NCBI GenBank assembly: GCA_023388355.1
Contig: JAEWGI010000080.1
Span: 78,597 to 142,596 of the forward strand
Direction: 5' to 3'
DNA: 64,000 bases
DNA from: Pseudomonadota bacterium
Lineage (GTDB): Bacteria > Pseudomonadota > Gammaproteobacteria > Xanthomonadales > Xanthomonadaceae
Position 1 is the stretch's first letter; each line of letters begins with the position of its first letter. The notes beneath the pieces were generated by a model. The model was not told the DNA's origin and made no database searches. It worked only from the letters and a program-made list of their open reading frames with translations. The translations under genes were made by a program, and so were the position numbers. Shown in pieces: positions 1-9,358 of the stretch.

Positions 1-1094
1 ACCTCGCCCTGGCGGGTGTACTTGACCGCGTTGCCGACCAGGTTGCCCAGGGCCACGGTCACCGCCGATTCGGGCGCGTCCACCACCACCTGGCCGTGGC
101 CGCCGTCCAGGCGCAGGGCCAGCGGCTTGCCGCCGAGCTGGCCGCGGTGCGCGTCGAACAGCTGTTCGACCACCCTGGCGACGTCGGTCGCGCCGTGCCC
201 GCGCTCGTTGCGCGAGAGCAGCAGCAGCGCGCTGATCAGGTCGGTGCACTGCTGCTCGGCGCGCTGGATGCGCAGCAGGCGCGCGCGCGTCTTCTCGTCG
301 AGCTCGGGGCGCGAGAGCAGCAGCTCCACCGCGCCGCGGATCACCGCCAGCGGCGTGCGCAGCTCGTGGCTGACGTCGGCGTTGAACTCGCGGTCGCGCT
401 GCACCACCTCGGTCAGGCGCGCGGCGTAGTCATCCAGCGCCCGCGCCAGTTCGCCCACCTCGTCGTCGGGGAAGTGCGGGGCCAGCGGCTCCGGCCTGGT
501 GGTGCCGCCGGACCGGCCCAGGCGCGCGGCCAGTTCCGACACCGGGCTCATCACCCGCGAGGCCGACCACCAGCCGATCAACCCCGCCAGCAGGGTGAAC
601 ACGACGACCGCCACGATCATGATCCACTGCACTTCGGCGCGGGTTTCTGCCGTGTTGGTCATGTCCTGGGCGAGGAAGAACCAGTATTCCGAATCCTTTC
701 TCACCACCAGCCGGTACACGAAGGGGCGCCCACCCTCCTCGCCGGCAACGCTGTAGACGCCAGTGTCGAGTTCGGCCCAATCCGGCGGGGCGTTGTGACG
801 CTTGTCGGGGCCGTAGACGATCGCACGCACGTCGTTGAGCGGCGCCCATTCCGCGGACGTGTCGCGATAGAAGCGTTCGGCATACTCGTCGACGTTGCGT
901 TCGAGCATACTCCCCACCGCCTGGTCTTCGACCAGCGCGCCCACGTAGACCGCGGCCAGGGCGAACAGCGCCGTCAGCGTGAAGCTGAGCAGCACGAACG
1001 ACAGGATGATCCGGGTCCGCAGCCGCCTGCGGTAGCGCCTGCCCCTTCGGCTGCGGACGCTGTCGTCCGGAGCCGCTTCCTCAGCCTGCGCCAT
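1..1094 (-). CDS. Sensor histidine kinase, C-terminus cut by window edge
   Basis: Membrane sensor kinase of a two-component system; about 364 residues are visible and the ATP-binding domain runs off the left edge. Reading from the ATG at 1094 there is a basic N-terminus, a transmembrane helix at about residues 28-52, a periplasmic domain of about 100 residues, a second helix at about 157-177, a HAMP-like linker, and a HisKA dimerisation helix with the motif DVSHELRTPLA (phospho-acceptor His near 243). The start overlaps the stop of the upstream response regulator gene by 14 bp, so the two are co-transcribed and almost certainly cognate. The periplasmic domain does not identify the stimulus. 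The visible start of the catalytic domain (VALGNLVGNAVKYT) is the N-box region. Confidence 0.9.
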   Translation of the reverse strand, partial: MAQAEEAAPDDSVRSRRGRRYRRRLRTRIILSFVLLSFTLTALFALAAVYVGALVEDQAVGSMLERNVDEYAERFYRDTSAEWAPLNDVRAIVYGPDKRHNAPPDWAELDTGVYSVAGEEGGRPFVYRLVVRKDSEYWFFLAQDMTNTAETRAEVQWIMIVAVVVFTLLAGLIGWWSASRVMSPVSELAARLGRSGGTTRPEPLAPHFPDDEVGELARALDDYAARLTEVVQRDREFNADVSHELRTPLAVIRGAVELLLSRPELDEKTRARLLRIQRAEQQCTDLISALLLLSRNERGHGATDVARVVEQLFDAHRGQLGGKPLALRLDGGHGQVVVDAPESAVTVALGNLVGNAVKYTRQGE

Positions 1095-1764
1095 CGGGCG
1101 CGGCGATGCGGTAGCCGATGCCGTGGCGGGTCTGGATCATCGGCACCGGGAAGGGCTTGTCGATCACCGCGCGCAGGCCGTGGATGTGCACGCGCAGCGA
1201 GTCCGAATCGGGCAGCTCCTCGCCCCAGACCCGGGTCTCCAGGTCCTGGCGCGTGACCACCGCCGGCGAGGCTTCCATCAGCGCCTGCAGGATCTTGAGC
1301 GCGGTCGGGTTGAGCTGGACCAGCTTGCCCTGGCGGCGCACTTCCAGCGTGTCGAGGTTGTACTCGAGGTCGCCCACGTCCAGGACCCGGGTCTGCACGC
1401 CCTTGCCGCGGCGCGAGAGCGCGTTCAGGCGCACCTCCACTTCCTGCAGGGCGAAGGGCTTGACCAGGTAGTCGTCGGCGCCCGAATCGAAGCCGGCCAG
1501 CTTGTTGTCGAGGGTGTCGCGGGCGGTGAGCATCAGCACCGGCGTCTGCTTGCGCGCGTCGTTGCGCAGCTTACGGCAGACCTCCAGGCCGTCCATGCCC
1601 GGCAGGTTGAGGTCGAGCACGATCGCATCGAAGTCGTGGACCACGGCCAGGTGCAGACCGGTCACCCCGTCGGCGGCGAAATCGACCGTGTGCCCCCGGT
1701 CCTCGAGGTAGTCGCCAAGGTTGGCGGCGATGTCCTGGTTGTCTTCGATGACGAGGATGCGCAT
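1081..1764 (-). CDS. OmpR-family response regulator
   Basis: A 227-residue response regulator. The receiver domain (residues 1-118) has the acidic pair near Asp8, the phosphorylation site Asp51 in VLDLNLPGMDG, Thr80 and Lys102 (YLVKPF). The C-terminal half is a winged-helix DNA-binding domain ending in RHGIGYRIAAPD, the usual OmpR/PhoB wing. An in-frame start further upstream (1881) would add 39 low-complexity residues with no receiver homology, so the ATG at 1764 is chosen because the family begins directly with MRILVIEDN. It precedes and overlaps the kinase gene and probably acts as its partner. The target genes cannot be told from the sequence; closest in style to PhoP/QseB-type regulators. 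Confidence 0.92.
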   Translation of the reverse strand: MRILVIEDNQDIAANLGDYLEDRGHTVDFAADGVTGLHLAVVHDFDAIVLDLNLPGMDGLEVCRKLRNDARKQTPVLMLTARDTLDNKLAGFDSGADDYLVKPFALQEVEVRLNALSRRGKGVQTRVLDVGDLEYNLDTLEVRRQGKLVQLNPTALKILQALMEASPAVVTRQDLETRVWGEELPDSDSLRVHIHGLRAVIDKPFPVPMIQTRHGIGYRIAAPDGAG

Positions 1765-2014
1765 GTACGGATTCCGTGTGGGCGGCCTGCTTGGACCGCG
1801 GAAACAGGACGGCGGTTCCGCCGGCGCGGGAGCACGGATTCTGTCACATGGCCCGATTACGGGGCGTGGACGCGCGCTCACAAAAGAGCCCAGACGAGGT
1901 CATCGCCTGGGCCCAAAAGGACTGCCCCGATTACCGTAATCCGTTGGCCGACCCTTGGACAAGGAAACAGGAGAGAGCGCGGAATCCGGTCGCCACACGG
2001 TAGCCGCGGAACGA

Positions 2015-2971
2015 TTAAGTCTTCGTTAAATCCGGCCGCCCCTGGGCGTTAACCGGAGCCTTCCTCCGATTCCGGCGAGGGCGCACAGAATGCGGATTCT
2101 GGCATCCACTTACCGCCAGTTCGACGATTTTGGACGCGATATCGATGCCAGTCGCATCTTCGATCCCTTCCAGTCCCGGGGACGCATTGACCTCCAGCAC
2201 CAGCGGCCCGCGCCGGGAGCGGATCAGGTCGACGCCGGCCACCCCCAGGCCCACCGCCGCGGCCGCGCGCACCGCCACCGCGTGCTCGTCGGGGCTGGCC
2301 TCGGCTGCCGTCGCGACGCCGCCGCGATGCAGGTTGGAGCGGAAGTCCCCCGCCGGCGCCTGGCGCCGCATCGCCGCCACCACCCGGTCGCCGACCACGA
2401 AGCAGCGCAGGTCGGCACCTTCGGCTTCGGCCACGAACTCCTGCAGCAGGAAGCTCGCGTACAGGCCGCGCAGCGCCTCCACCACGCCGCGCGAGGCCGA
2501 GGGTTTCTCGGTCAGCATGACGCCCGCACCCTGGGTGCCCTCGTTGAGCTTGATCACGTGCGGCGGCGGGCCGAGCAGGGCGAGCAGGTCGGCGGTGTCG
2601 TCGGGGTTGTCGCCGAACACGGTCGCCGGCAGTCCGATGCCCTGCGCCGCCAGCAGCTGGTGGCAGGCGAGCTTGTCGCGCGCGCGGGCGATGGCCGCGG
2701 CCGGGTTCGGCGTGTGGCTGCCCATCAGTTCGAACTGGCGCAGCACCGCGCAGCCGTAGCGGGTGATCGAGGCGCCGATGCGCGGGATCACCGCGCCATA
2801 GCCGTCGATCGCGCGGCCCTTGTAGCGCATCGAGAAGCCGTCGTCGCCGATGCGCATGTAGCAGCGCAGCGGGTCGAGCACGCGCACGCTGTGCCCGGCC
2901 ACGCGCGCGGCCTCCACCAGCCGGCGGGTGGAGTAGAGCTTGCCGTTGCGGGAAAGGATCGCGAGCTTCAT
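2015..2971 (-). CDS. rimK: RimK-type ATP-grasp ligase (ribosomal protein S6--L-glutamate ligase)
   Basis: ATP-grasp enzyme that in the RimK family adds glutamates to the C-terminus of ribosomal protein S6. The 318-residue product begins [18 protein letters not shown] and shows the family segments [11 protein letters not shown], the ATP-grasp lysine region [20 protein letters not shown], and the metal-binding end [24 protein letters not shown]. About 25 C-terminal residues, rich in Arg and Pro, extend past the usual family end and may be unstructured. The gene stands alone on the - strand, downstream of tRNA-Gly. Members of this family can have other substrates, so S6 modification is inferred from the close resemblance. 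Confidence 0.9.
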   Translation of the reverse strand: MKLAILSRNGKLYSTRRLVEAARVAGHSVRVLDPLRCYMRIGDDGFSMRYKGRAIDGYGAVIPRIGASITRYGCAVLRQFELMGSHTPNPAAAIARARDKLACHQLLAAQGIGLPATVFGDNPDDTADLLALLGPPPHVIKLNEGTQGAGVMLTEKPSASRGVVEALRGLYASFLLQEFVAEAEGADLRCFVVGDRVVAAMRRQAPAGDFRSNLHRGGVATAAEASPDEHAVAVRAAAAVGLGVAGVDLIRSRRGPLVLEVNASPGLEGIEDATGIDIASKIVELAVSGCQNPHSVRPRRNRRKAPVNAQGRPDLTKT

Positions 2972-3032
2972 CGTCGGCCTGCGAAGCGAAAAACGGCGGC
3001 ACCACCGTTTCGATGATGCCGCCGCCTTGGAT

Positions 3033-3106
3033 TGGAGCGGGTGATGGGAATCGAACCCACGCTAGCAGCTTGGGAAGCTGCAGTTCTACCATTGAACTAC
3101 ACCCGC
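3033..3106 (-). tRNA. tRNA-Gly(CCC)
   Basis: A 74-nt cloverleaf on the - strand. The acceptor arms GCGGGTG and CACCCGC pair fully, the anticodon stem is GCAGC/GCTGC, and the 7-nt loop TTCCCAA gives anticodon CCC. The T-arm is the standard GGTTCGATTCC form, the discriminator base is T, and CCA is encoded. It reads GGG codons. Confidence 0.95.
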
Positions 3107-3183
3107 GTACGCCGCCAGTCTAAGCCTTGGCGGCGCGGGCTGGCAACGCGGCGCCGGCAAGCGGCGCCGCGTGCCGGCGGGGC

Positions 3184-5031
3184 TCAGAATCCGGCGCCCA
3201 GGGTGGCGAATGCGGTGGTCTGCTTGCCGCCCTTCTCGCCGGCGTTCAGGCTCACGCCGAGGTTGGCGTCGAGGCCGAACAGCGAGGTGCGCGCGCCGAT
3301 GGTGAGCGTGGTCCAGCCGTCGTCCCAGCCGGGGGCCGGCACCGCGTAGGTCATCCCCGTCGACTGCGAGGTGGCGAAGGCCTGGCTGGCGCCGTCCTCG
3401 AACTCGCGGTCCACGGTCAGGCGTGCGTACGGCGCCAGGTGCGGGTTGATCGCGTAGCTCGCCTGCCAGCCGATGCTGCCGACCAGCGAATCGAAGTCCT
3501 GGTCGGCGAAGGCCAGCGAGGACGAGGACGCCGGATCGCTTTCGGCGAAGCCGTCGATCTCTATCTGCTGCGCCACCAGCCCCAGCACCGGGCCGTGGCT
3601 CAACGCGCCCTCGCCCAGGTTCCAGCCGGCATGCAGGGCCGCGGTGAGGTTGCTGCCGTCGGTGTCGCCGCGGTGCACGCGCAGCGCGGGGCCGATCGGC
3701 ACCTGGCGCTGGCTGTCGATGTCCAGGCGGGTGTAGCTCAGCTGCGCGCCGATCCAGGCGCCGGCGTCGGACTGCCAGCCGACGAAGCCGCCCAGGGTGG
3801 CCTCGGTCTGGTCCCAGTCGCCGCGACGCCGGCCCCAGTCGTTGGCCTGGCGGCCGTAGCCGACGAAGCCGCCGTAGGCCAGGCCGCCGCTGCCCCAGCC
3901 CAGGCCCGCGGTCAGTGCGGGGCCGGCGCCGTCGTAGTTGTCGCCGTGGCCGTAGCGCTGGAAGTCGCCGCGCAGGTCGGCCCACCAGCGGCGTCCTTCC
4001 TGTCCGGCCAGCGACGGCAGCTGCGCGCCCACGCGCTCGGCGCGACCGCGGCCGGTCATCGCCGCCGAGCGCGGCAGCACCGCGATCTGGCGCGGGCCTT
4101 CGATCTGGGCCATGGCCAGGTCGGCGATCGCCCGATGCCCGGCCGAGGACGGATGCACGCCGTCGGCAAACAGGTGGGTCTGGTCCGCACCGGGGCTGAC
4201 GTAGGTGCCGGGATTGCAGGTCAGCGACTGGGCCGTGATCTGCGGCTGGCAGGCGGTGCCGGTGACGTTGGCGAAGCCGTAGGTGGCCGGGCTGGCCACC
4301 ACTTCGCGCAGGAAGGTGAAGGTGTCGAGCGGGATCACCTGCAGGCCCTGGGCCTCCAGGCCGCCGTACAGCGCGTCATTGTAGGCCATGGAAATGGCCG
4401 TGCCCTGCCCGGCAGCGGCCGGACCCTGCGCCAGGAAGGACGGAGTGATTCCGATGTCGGGGATGTTCGGCACCAGCACGTAGCGCGCACCGGCCGCCTG
4501 CAGCGCGCCGACGATGCCCACCTGCGCGGTCACCGCCGCGCCGATGATCTGCTGCGCCTGCGCGGGATTGGCCTGGATCGAGAACAGGTCGTTGGGGCCG
4601 CCCCAGACGCTGTAGAGCGCATCGGGATCGGCGCGGCCGCCGTTGCTGCCCAGGTAGGCCGTGACCTGCGTGGCGAGCGACGGCGTCAGCCCGAACGGAG
4701 GCCCGACGCGGTCGGTGGCGACCATCGCGCCGCCGGCGGCGTAGTTGTCACCGGACTGGCCGTTGCCGTTGGGCGTGGCGTCGGTGCCGTAGGCAAGCGC
4801 CAGCCATTCGGCCCAGACCAGGCCGGGATTGGTGGTGAAGCGGCCGAGGATCGCGGCCTGCGGGTTCTGCTGCACCATCAGCGGGCGGAAATAGCCGGCG
4901 TCGGTGAGGCTGTCGCCGAAGAACACGGTGCGCGAGAAGGTGTCTTCGGCGAACGCGGGCGCGGCGGCCAGCGCCAGCGCGGCGGCCAGCAGGCAGGCGG
5001 CGGGACGGGGGCGTGCGGGGGTACGGGGCAT
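3184..5031 (-). CDS. GDSL-family autotransporter esterase/lipase
   Basis: Secreted or surface-anchored esterase of 615 residues. A signal peptide (residues 1-28, ending APAFA) is followed by a GDSL hydrolase passenger: block I FFGDSLTDAGYF with the catalytic serine, VWGGPNDLF (block III-like), and DGVHPSSAGH with the catalytic Asp/His. The last 280 or so residues form an autotransporter beta-barrel rich in alternating aromatic strands, ending in TLGAGF with C-terminal Phe, the outer-membrane insertion signal. The start at 5031 is chosen because a GGAGT ribosome site lies 8 nt upstream; a longer frame to 5088 lacks one. It resembles EstA-type esterases, which act on short-chain esters at the cell surface. 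The natural substrate is unknown. Confidence 0.9.
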   Translation of the reverse strand: MPRTPARPRPAACLLAAALALAAAPAFAEDTFSRTVFFGDSLTDAGYFRPLMVQQNPQAAILGRFTTNPGLVWAEWLALAYGTDATPNGNGQSGDNYAAGGAMVATDRVGPPFGLTPSLATQVTAYLGSNGGRADPDALYSVWGGPNDLFSIQANPAQAQQIIGAAVTAQVGIVGALQAAGARYVLVPNIPDIGITPSFLAQGPAAAGQGTAISMAYNDALYGGLEAQGLQVIPLDTFTFLREVVASPATYGFANVTGTACQPQITAQSLTCNPGTYVSPGADQTHLFADGVHPSSAGHRAIADLAMAQIEGPRQIAVLPRSAAMTGRGRAERVGAQLPSLAGQEGRRWWADLRGDFQRYGHGDNYDGAGPALTAGLGWGSGGLAYGGFVGYGRQANDWGRRRGDWDQTEATLGGFVGWQSDAGAWIGAQLSYTRLDIDSQRQVPIGPALRVHRGDTDGSNLTAALHAGWNLGEGALSHGPVLGLVAQQIEIDGFAESDPASSSSLAFADQDFDSLVGSIGWQASYAINPHLAPYARLTVDREFEDGASQAFATSQSTGMTYAVPAPGWDDGWTTLTIGARTSLFGLDANLGVSLNAGEKGGKQTTAFATLGAGF

Positions 5032-5180
5032 CGGGGCGACTCCAGTAAGTGGGACGGCGGCCACAATACGGGGCCGCACGGTCGACAAGTGTCCATGAAC
5101 GCGGCGGCGCGCTCACGCCGCACTGCCGCACGCCAGCCGCCCGGGATGCAGCCCGCGGCGACCCGGGCGACAATGGCGCC

Positions 5181-5381
5181 ATGGATATCGAACTCAACGG
5201 CCAGGCCACCGAGGTCGCCGCCGACATCAGCGTGCTGGCCCTGCTCGAAGCGCAGGGCCTGGGCGCGCGCCGGGTGGCGGTGGAAGTCAACGGCGAAATC
5301 GTGCCGCGCGGCCAGCACGCCACCCGCCAGCTCCAGCCCGGCGACCGGATCGAGATCGTGCATGCCCTCGGCGGCGGCTGA
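5181..5381 (+). CDS. thiS: Sulfur carrier protein ThiS
   Basis: Small ubiquitin-fold protein of 66 residues that carries sulfur, as a C-terminal thiocarboxylate, for building the thiazole ring of thiamine. It starts [12 protein letters not shown] and ends in Gly-Gly-Gly, the required di-glycine tail. The conserved surface [12 protein letters not shown] is present. thiG follows 146 bp downstream on the same strand, the common thiS-thiG pairing; the genes for ThiF, ThiH or ThiO are not in the window. Confidence 0.93.
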   Translation: MDIELNGQATEVAADISVLALLEAQGLGARRVAVEVNGEIVPRGQHATRQLQPGDRIEIVHALGGG

Positions 5382-5527
5382 GAGACCGCTCCCCGCGTCT
5401 GCTGATCCGGACAGGCGGAGCGCATCCCGCGAGGCGCGGCACGATTCGGGATGCGCTTCGCTGGTCCGGGCTACGGCATTGCCGCCACCGCATTCGCAGG
5501 CCCGCGCCTTTGCGCGATAATCCTGCG

Positions 5528-6325
5528 ATGACCACGCATCCCACCTACGATGACGGCCTCGTCATCGCCGGCAAGACCTACGCCTCGCGCCTGCTCACCG
5601 GCACCGGCAAGTTCAAGGACCTCGACGAAACCCGCCGCGCCACCGAGGCCGCCGGCGCGCAGATCGTCACCGTTGCCATCCGCCGCACCAACATCGGCCA
5701 GGACCCCGGCGAGCCCAACCTGCTCGACGTGCTGCCGCCGGACCGCTACACCATCCTGCCCAACACCGCCGGCTGCTACACCGCCGAGGACGCGGTGCGC
5801 ACCTGCCGCCTGGCGCGCGAGCTGCTCGACGGCCACAACCTGACCAAGCTCGAGGTGCTGGGCGACCAGAAGACGCTGTACCCGGACGTGGTGCAGACGC
5901 TCAAGGCCGCCGAGCAGCTCGTGGCCGACGGCTTCGACGTGATGGTCTACACCAGCGACGACCCGATCCTGGCCCGGCGCCTGGAGGAGATCGGCTGCGT
6001 GGCGGTGATGCCGCTGGCCGCGCCGATCGGCTCGGGCCTGGGCATCCAGAACCGCTACAACCTGCTGGAAATCGTGGAGAACGCCAAGGTGCCGGTGCTG
6101 GTGGACGCCGGCGTCGGCACCGCCTCGGACGCGGCGATCGCGATGGAGCTGGGCTGCGACGGCGTGCTGATGAACACCGCCATCGCCGGCGCGAAGGACC
6201 CGGTGCGCATGGCGCTGGCGATGAAGCTCGCGGTCGAGGCCGGGCGCCACGCCTTCCTCGCCGGCCGCATCCCGCGCAAGCGATTCGCCTCCGCCTCCTC
6301 GCCCATCGACGGACTGGTCGGGTGA
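5528..6325 (+). CDS. thiG: Thiazole synthase ThiG
   Basis: Thiazole synthase (265 residues) that condenses 1-deoxy-D-xylulose 5-phosphate, dehydroglycine and the sulfur from ThiS thiocarboxylate. A TIM barrel with the Schiff-base lysine in [15 protein letters not shown] (Lys107), [14 protein letters not shown], the phosphate-binding [11 protein letters not shown], and [20 protein letters not shown]. An in-frame TTG exists at 5510, but the ATG at 5528 gives the expected family N-terminus. It follows thiS on the same strand. Confidence 0.96.
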   Translation: MTTHPTYDDGLVIAGKTYASRLLTGTGKFKDLDETRRATEAAGAQIVTVAIRRTNIGQDPGEPNLLDVLPPDRYTILPNTAGCYTAEDAVRTCRLARELLDGHNLTKLEVLGDQKTLYPDVVQTLKAAEQLVADGFDVMVYTSDDPILARRLEEIGCVAVMPLAAPIGSGLGIQNRYNLLEIVENAKVPVLVDAGVGTASDAAIAMELGCDGVLMNTAIAGAKDPVRMALAMKLAVEAGRHAFLAGRIPRKRFASASSPIDGLVG

Positions 6326-6497
6326 CCAGCCCCTCGCCAGCCGCACACCCGACCCCCACTGCAGGAGCGGCTTCAGCCGCGACCACGCTCTCCGGTCGCC
6401 CGCGTCCGCCGGCTCCGTGCGCCGGTCGCGCATCCCCCGGGCCACGGCACCCGGCCGCGCGCCGGCGCTCCCGCGCGGCAGCCGCCTGAGGCCCGCG

Positions 6498-7220
6498 ATG
6501 GTCGACCCGCTGCAGAAGAAGCCCTACACCGCCGAACCCGGACGGCGCGCGATCCGCAGCTTCGTGCTGCGCCAGGGTCGCTTCACCGAGGCCCAGCAGC
6601 GCGCCTTCGAAGCGCTGTGGCCGCGCTATGGCCTCGACTACACCGGTACGCCGCGCGACTTCGACGCCGCCTTCGGGCGCAGCGCGCCGCGCGTGCTCGA
6701 GATCGGCTTCGGCAACGGCGAAGCCCTGCGCTTCGCCGCCGCGCACGACCCGGGCCGCGACCTGGTCGGCATCGAGGTGCACGCCCCCGGCGTGGGCCGC
6801 CTGCTCAACGCGCTGGCCGCCGACGGCGCCGGCAACGTGCGGGTCTACCACCACGACGCGGTCGAGGTGCTGCGCAACGAGATCGCCGACGCCAGCGTCG
6901 ACGAGATCCGCATCTACTTCCCCGATCCCTGGCACAAGAAGCGCCACAACAAGCGTCGCCTCGTGCAGCCCGCGTTCGCCGCGCTGCTGATGCGCAAGCT
7001 TGCGACCAATGGACGCTTGCACCTCGCCACCGATTGGCGGGACTATGCCGAGCAGATGTGGGACGTGCTCGACGCCACTCCTGGATTGCGCAACCGCGCC
7101 GGCCCGCGCGGCCACGTCCCGCGCCCCGACTGGCGCCCCCAGACCCACTTCGAAACCCGCGGCCAGCGGCTGGGGCACGGGGTGTGGGACCTGCTGTACG
7201 ACCGGGTCCGCGATTCGTGA
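6498..7220 (+). CDS. trmB: tRNA (guanine-N7-)-methyltransferase TrmB
   Basis: SAM-dependent enzyme (240 residues) forming m7G46 in the tRNA variable loop. Motif I is [16 protein letters not shown], and the family-specific segment [19 protein letters not shown] is intact. The end [15 protein letters not shown] matches the conserved T-K/H-FE-R-G close of TrmB. The ATG at 6498 is used; an upstream frame only adds an Arg/Pro-rich stretch. The transporter gene starts 20 bp downstream, so the two may share a transcript. Confidence 0.95.
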   Translation: MVDPLQKKPYTAEPGRRAIRSFVLRQGRFTEAQQRAFEALWPRYGLDYTGTPRDFDAAFGRSAPRVLEIGFGNGEALRFAAAHDPGRDLVGIEVHAPGVGRLLNALAADGAGNVRVYHHDAVEVLRNEIADASVDEIRIYFPDPWHKKRHNKRRLVQPAFAALLMRKLATNGRLHLATDWRDYAEQMWDVLDATPGLRNRAGPRGHVPRPDWRPQTHFETRGQRLGHGVWDLLYDRVRDS

Positions 7221-7239
7221 TGGCCAGCCGCCGGCCCTG

Positions 7240-9078
7240 ATGGACACCCAGCTCGCCCTCACCACGGACATGAAGATCGTCCTCGGGCTGGTCGCCCTGA
7301 CGATGCTGCTGTTCCTGTTCCAGCGGGTGCGCGCGGACCTGGTGGCGCTGGTGGTGCTGGTGATGCTGGGGCTGACCGGCCTGGTGCAGCCCGAGGACCT
7401 GTTCAACGGCTTTTCCTCCAACGCCGTGATCAGCGTGATCGCGACCATGATCCTGGGCATGGGCCTGGACCGCACCGGCGCGCTCAACCGCCTGGCCGCC
7501 TGGCTGCTGCGGCGCGCGCGCGGGGTCGAGCAACGCCTGCTGCTGCTGGTCTCGGCGATCGCCGGGCTGAACTCGTCGGTGATGCAGAACCCCTCGGTGA
7601 TGGCGCTGTACCTGCCGGTGGTCTCGCGGCTGTCCTCGCGCACCGGCCTGAGCCTGTCGCGGATGCTGCTGCCGCTGGCGGTGGCGATCGTGACCGGCGG
7701 CTCGCTGACCATGGTCGGCACCTCGCCGCTGATCCTGCTCAACGACCTGCTGGTGGCGGCCAACGCCAACCTGCCCTCGGGCGCGGCCACGCTCGAACCG
7801 CTGAACATGTTCGCGCCGATGCCGATCGGCCTGTCGCTGCTGGCCGCCAGCCTGCTGTACTTCCGCTTCGTGGGCGACCGCAAGCTGCGCGGCGAAGGTG
7901 ATGCGAACGTCACCCCGGCGCGCACCGAGAGCTACTTCTCGCACACCTACGGCATCGAGGGCGAGGTGCATGAACTCACCGTCACCGCCGACAGCCCGCT
8001 GGTCGGCATGACCTTCGGCGAGGCCGAGGCGCTGCACAACGCGCCGCTGCTGCTGGCGCTGCAGACCGGCAGCGAATCGCGCCTGGCGCCGCCGGCCGAT
8101 GCGCGCATCTGGGTGGGCAGCGTGCTCGGCGCGATGGGCCCGCGCCAGCAGGTGGCCGACTTCGCCCAGAACCAGTTCCTGCGCCTGAGCTCGCGGCTGC
8201 GCCAGTTCGCCGACCTGTTCAATCCCAGCCGCGCGGGCATTTCCGAGGCGGTGATCCCGCCCAACTCGCGTTTCATCGGCAAGACCGCCGCCGACCTGCA
8301 GCTGCGCCGCCAGTACGGCATCAGCCTGCTGGCGATCAACCGCGACAAGAACGTGATCCGCGAGAACGTGCGCAACACCGCCCTGCGCGCCGGCGACATG
8401 CTGGTGCTGCACAGCATCTGGCACGACCTGGCCAAGGCCGTCGGCAAGCGCGACTTCGTCACCGTCACCGACTATCCCAAGGGCGAGCAGCGTCCGCACA
8501 AGTTCCGCATCGCGATGACGATCTTCGCCGTCACCATGCTGATCGCCGTCTCCGGCCGCGTGCCCACCTCGATCGCGCTGATGACCGGCGTGGCCGGCAT
8601 GCTGGTGTTCGGGGTGCTGAAGATGGACGAGGCCTATTCGGCGATTTCGTGGAAGACCGTGTTCCTGATGGCCTGCCTGATCCCGCTGGGCTGGGCCATG
8701 GACGGCAGCGGCGCGGCCGCCTGGCTGGCGGGCCACACCATCGAGCGCCTGCCGGCTGGACTGCCGATCTGGCTGATCCAGTTCGCCGTCGCGCTGCTGA
8801 CGGCCGCGTTCTCGATGGTCATCAGCCACGTCGGCGCCACCATCGTGGTGGTGCCGCTGGCGATCAACTTCGCCCTGGCCGCCGGCGGCAATCCCACCGC
8901 CTTCGCCCTGATCGTCGCCCTGTCGGCCTCCAACAATTTCGTCACCCAATCCAACCCGGTGATGTCGATGATCACCGGGCCCGGCGGCTACCGCCCGCGC
9001 GAACTGCTCAAGATCGGCACGCCGCTGTCGCTGCTCTACACCGTCATCGTCGTGCTGATGGTGAACCTGCTGTTCTGA
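7240..9078 (+). CDS. SLC13-family (DASS/CitMHS-like) membrane transporter with RCK_C domains
   Basis: Polytopic inner-membrane permease of 612 residues. Helices fill about residues 10-210 and 425-612. The family signatures include [19 protein letters not shown] and, in the second half, [15 protein letters not shown], which resemble the paired substrate and Na+ sites (SNT/SNA-type) of the divalent anion:Na+ symporters. Between the two membrane halves sit two soluble TrkA-C/RCK_C-like domains (about 240-330 and 340-415). They are typical of bacterial SLC13 relatives such as those annotated as sulfate or tellurite permeases, and could bind a ligand that gates transport. The substrate (sulfate, dicarboxylate or other) cannot be told from the sequence. 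Confidence 0.85.
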   Translation: MDTQLALTTDMKIVLGLVALTMLLFLFQRVRADLVALVVLVMLGLTGLVQPEDLFNGFSSNAVISVIATMILGMGLDRTGALNRLAAWLLRRARGVEQRLLLLVSAIAGLNSSVMQNPSVMALYLPVVSRLSSRTGLSLSRMLLPLAVAIVTGGSLTMVGTSPLILLNDLLVAANANLPSGAATLEPLNMFAPMPIGLSLLAASLLYFRFVGDRKLRGEGDANVTPARTESYFSHTYGIEGEVHELTVTADSPLVGMTFGEAEALHNAPLLLALQTGSESRLAPPADARIWVGSVLGAMGPRQQVADFAQNQFLRLSSRLRQFADLFNPSRAGISEAVIPPNSRFIGKTAADLQLRRQYGISLLAINRDKNVIRENVRNTALRAGDMLVLHSIWHDLAKAVGKRDFVTVTDYPKGEQRPHKFRIAMTIFAVTMLIAVSGRVPTSIALMTGVAGMLVFGVLKMDEAYSAISWKTVFLMACLIPLGWAMDGSGAAAWLAGHTIERLPAGLPIWLIQFAVALLTAAFSMVISHVGATIVVVPLAINFALAAGGNPTAFALIVALSASNNFVTQSNPVMSMITGPGGYRPRELLKIGTPLSLLYTVIVVLMVNLLF

Positions 9079-9163
9079 TCGGCGTCCCCCCGCGCCCCGC
9101 ACCCTCTGCAGGCGCGACTGCAGCCGCAGCCTGCCGCGCCCGCACTGCGCGATCGCGCCCCAC

Positions 9164-9177
9164 TTGATCCAGGTCAG
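9164..9177 (+). promoter_or_regulatory. FNR/Anr-like binding site upstream of ubiD
   Basis: TTGATCCAGGTCAG matches the FNR/Anr consensus TTGATNNNNATCAA fully in the left half and in three of five positions in the right half. It is the only such site in the 280-bp gap before ubiD and lies about 182 bp before the start codon. The site is seen directly; regulation by an FNR-type protein is inferred and fits the oxygen-independent role of the downstream genes. Confidence 0.55.
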
Positions 9178-9358
9178 ACGCTGCGACGGCGTCGCCGCGC
9201 ATCATCGCCGGCTGCAGTGGCCGGCGGGGAGGCGGGATGGGGAACAAGCCGTGCGCATCGCGCCGGGCGGGCGCGACGCGTCGAAGACGCGACGTCGACC
9301 TCCGCACGCCGGCACCGGCGGCGCGCCGTCCAGGCCCGCGACCCGCGGCCGTGCACGC

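Noticed and set aside
3127..5520. 797-codon open frame on the + strand opposite the esterase
   Set aside because: It is an Ala/Gly/Arg/Val-rich antisense shadow of the GDSL autotransporter and thiS region, caused by high GC; no motif or signal.
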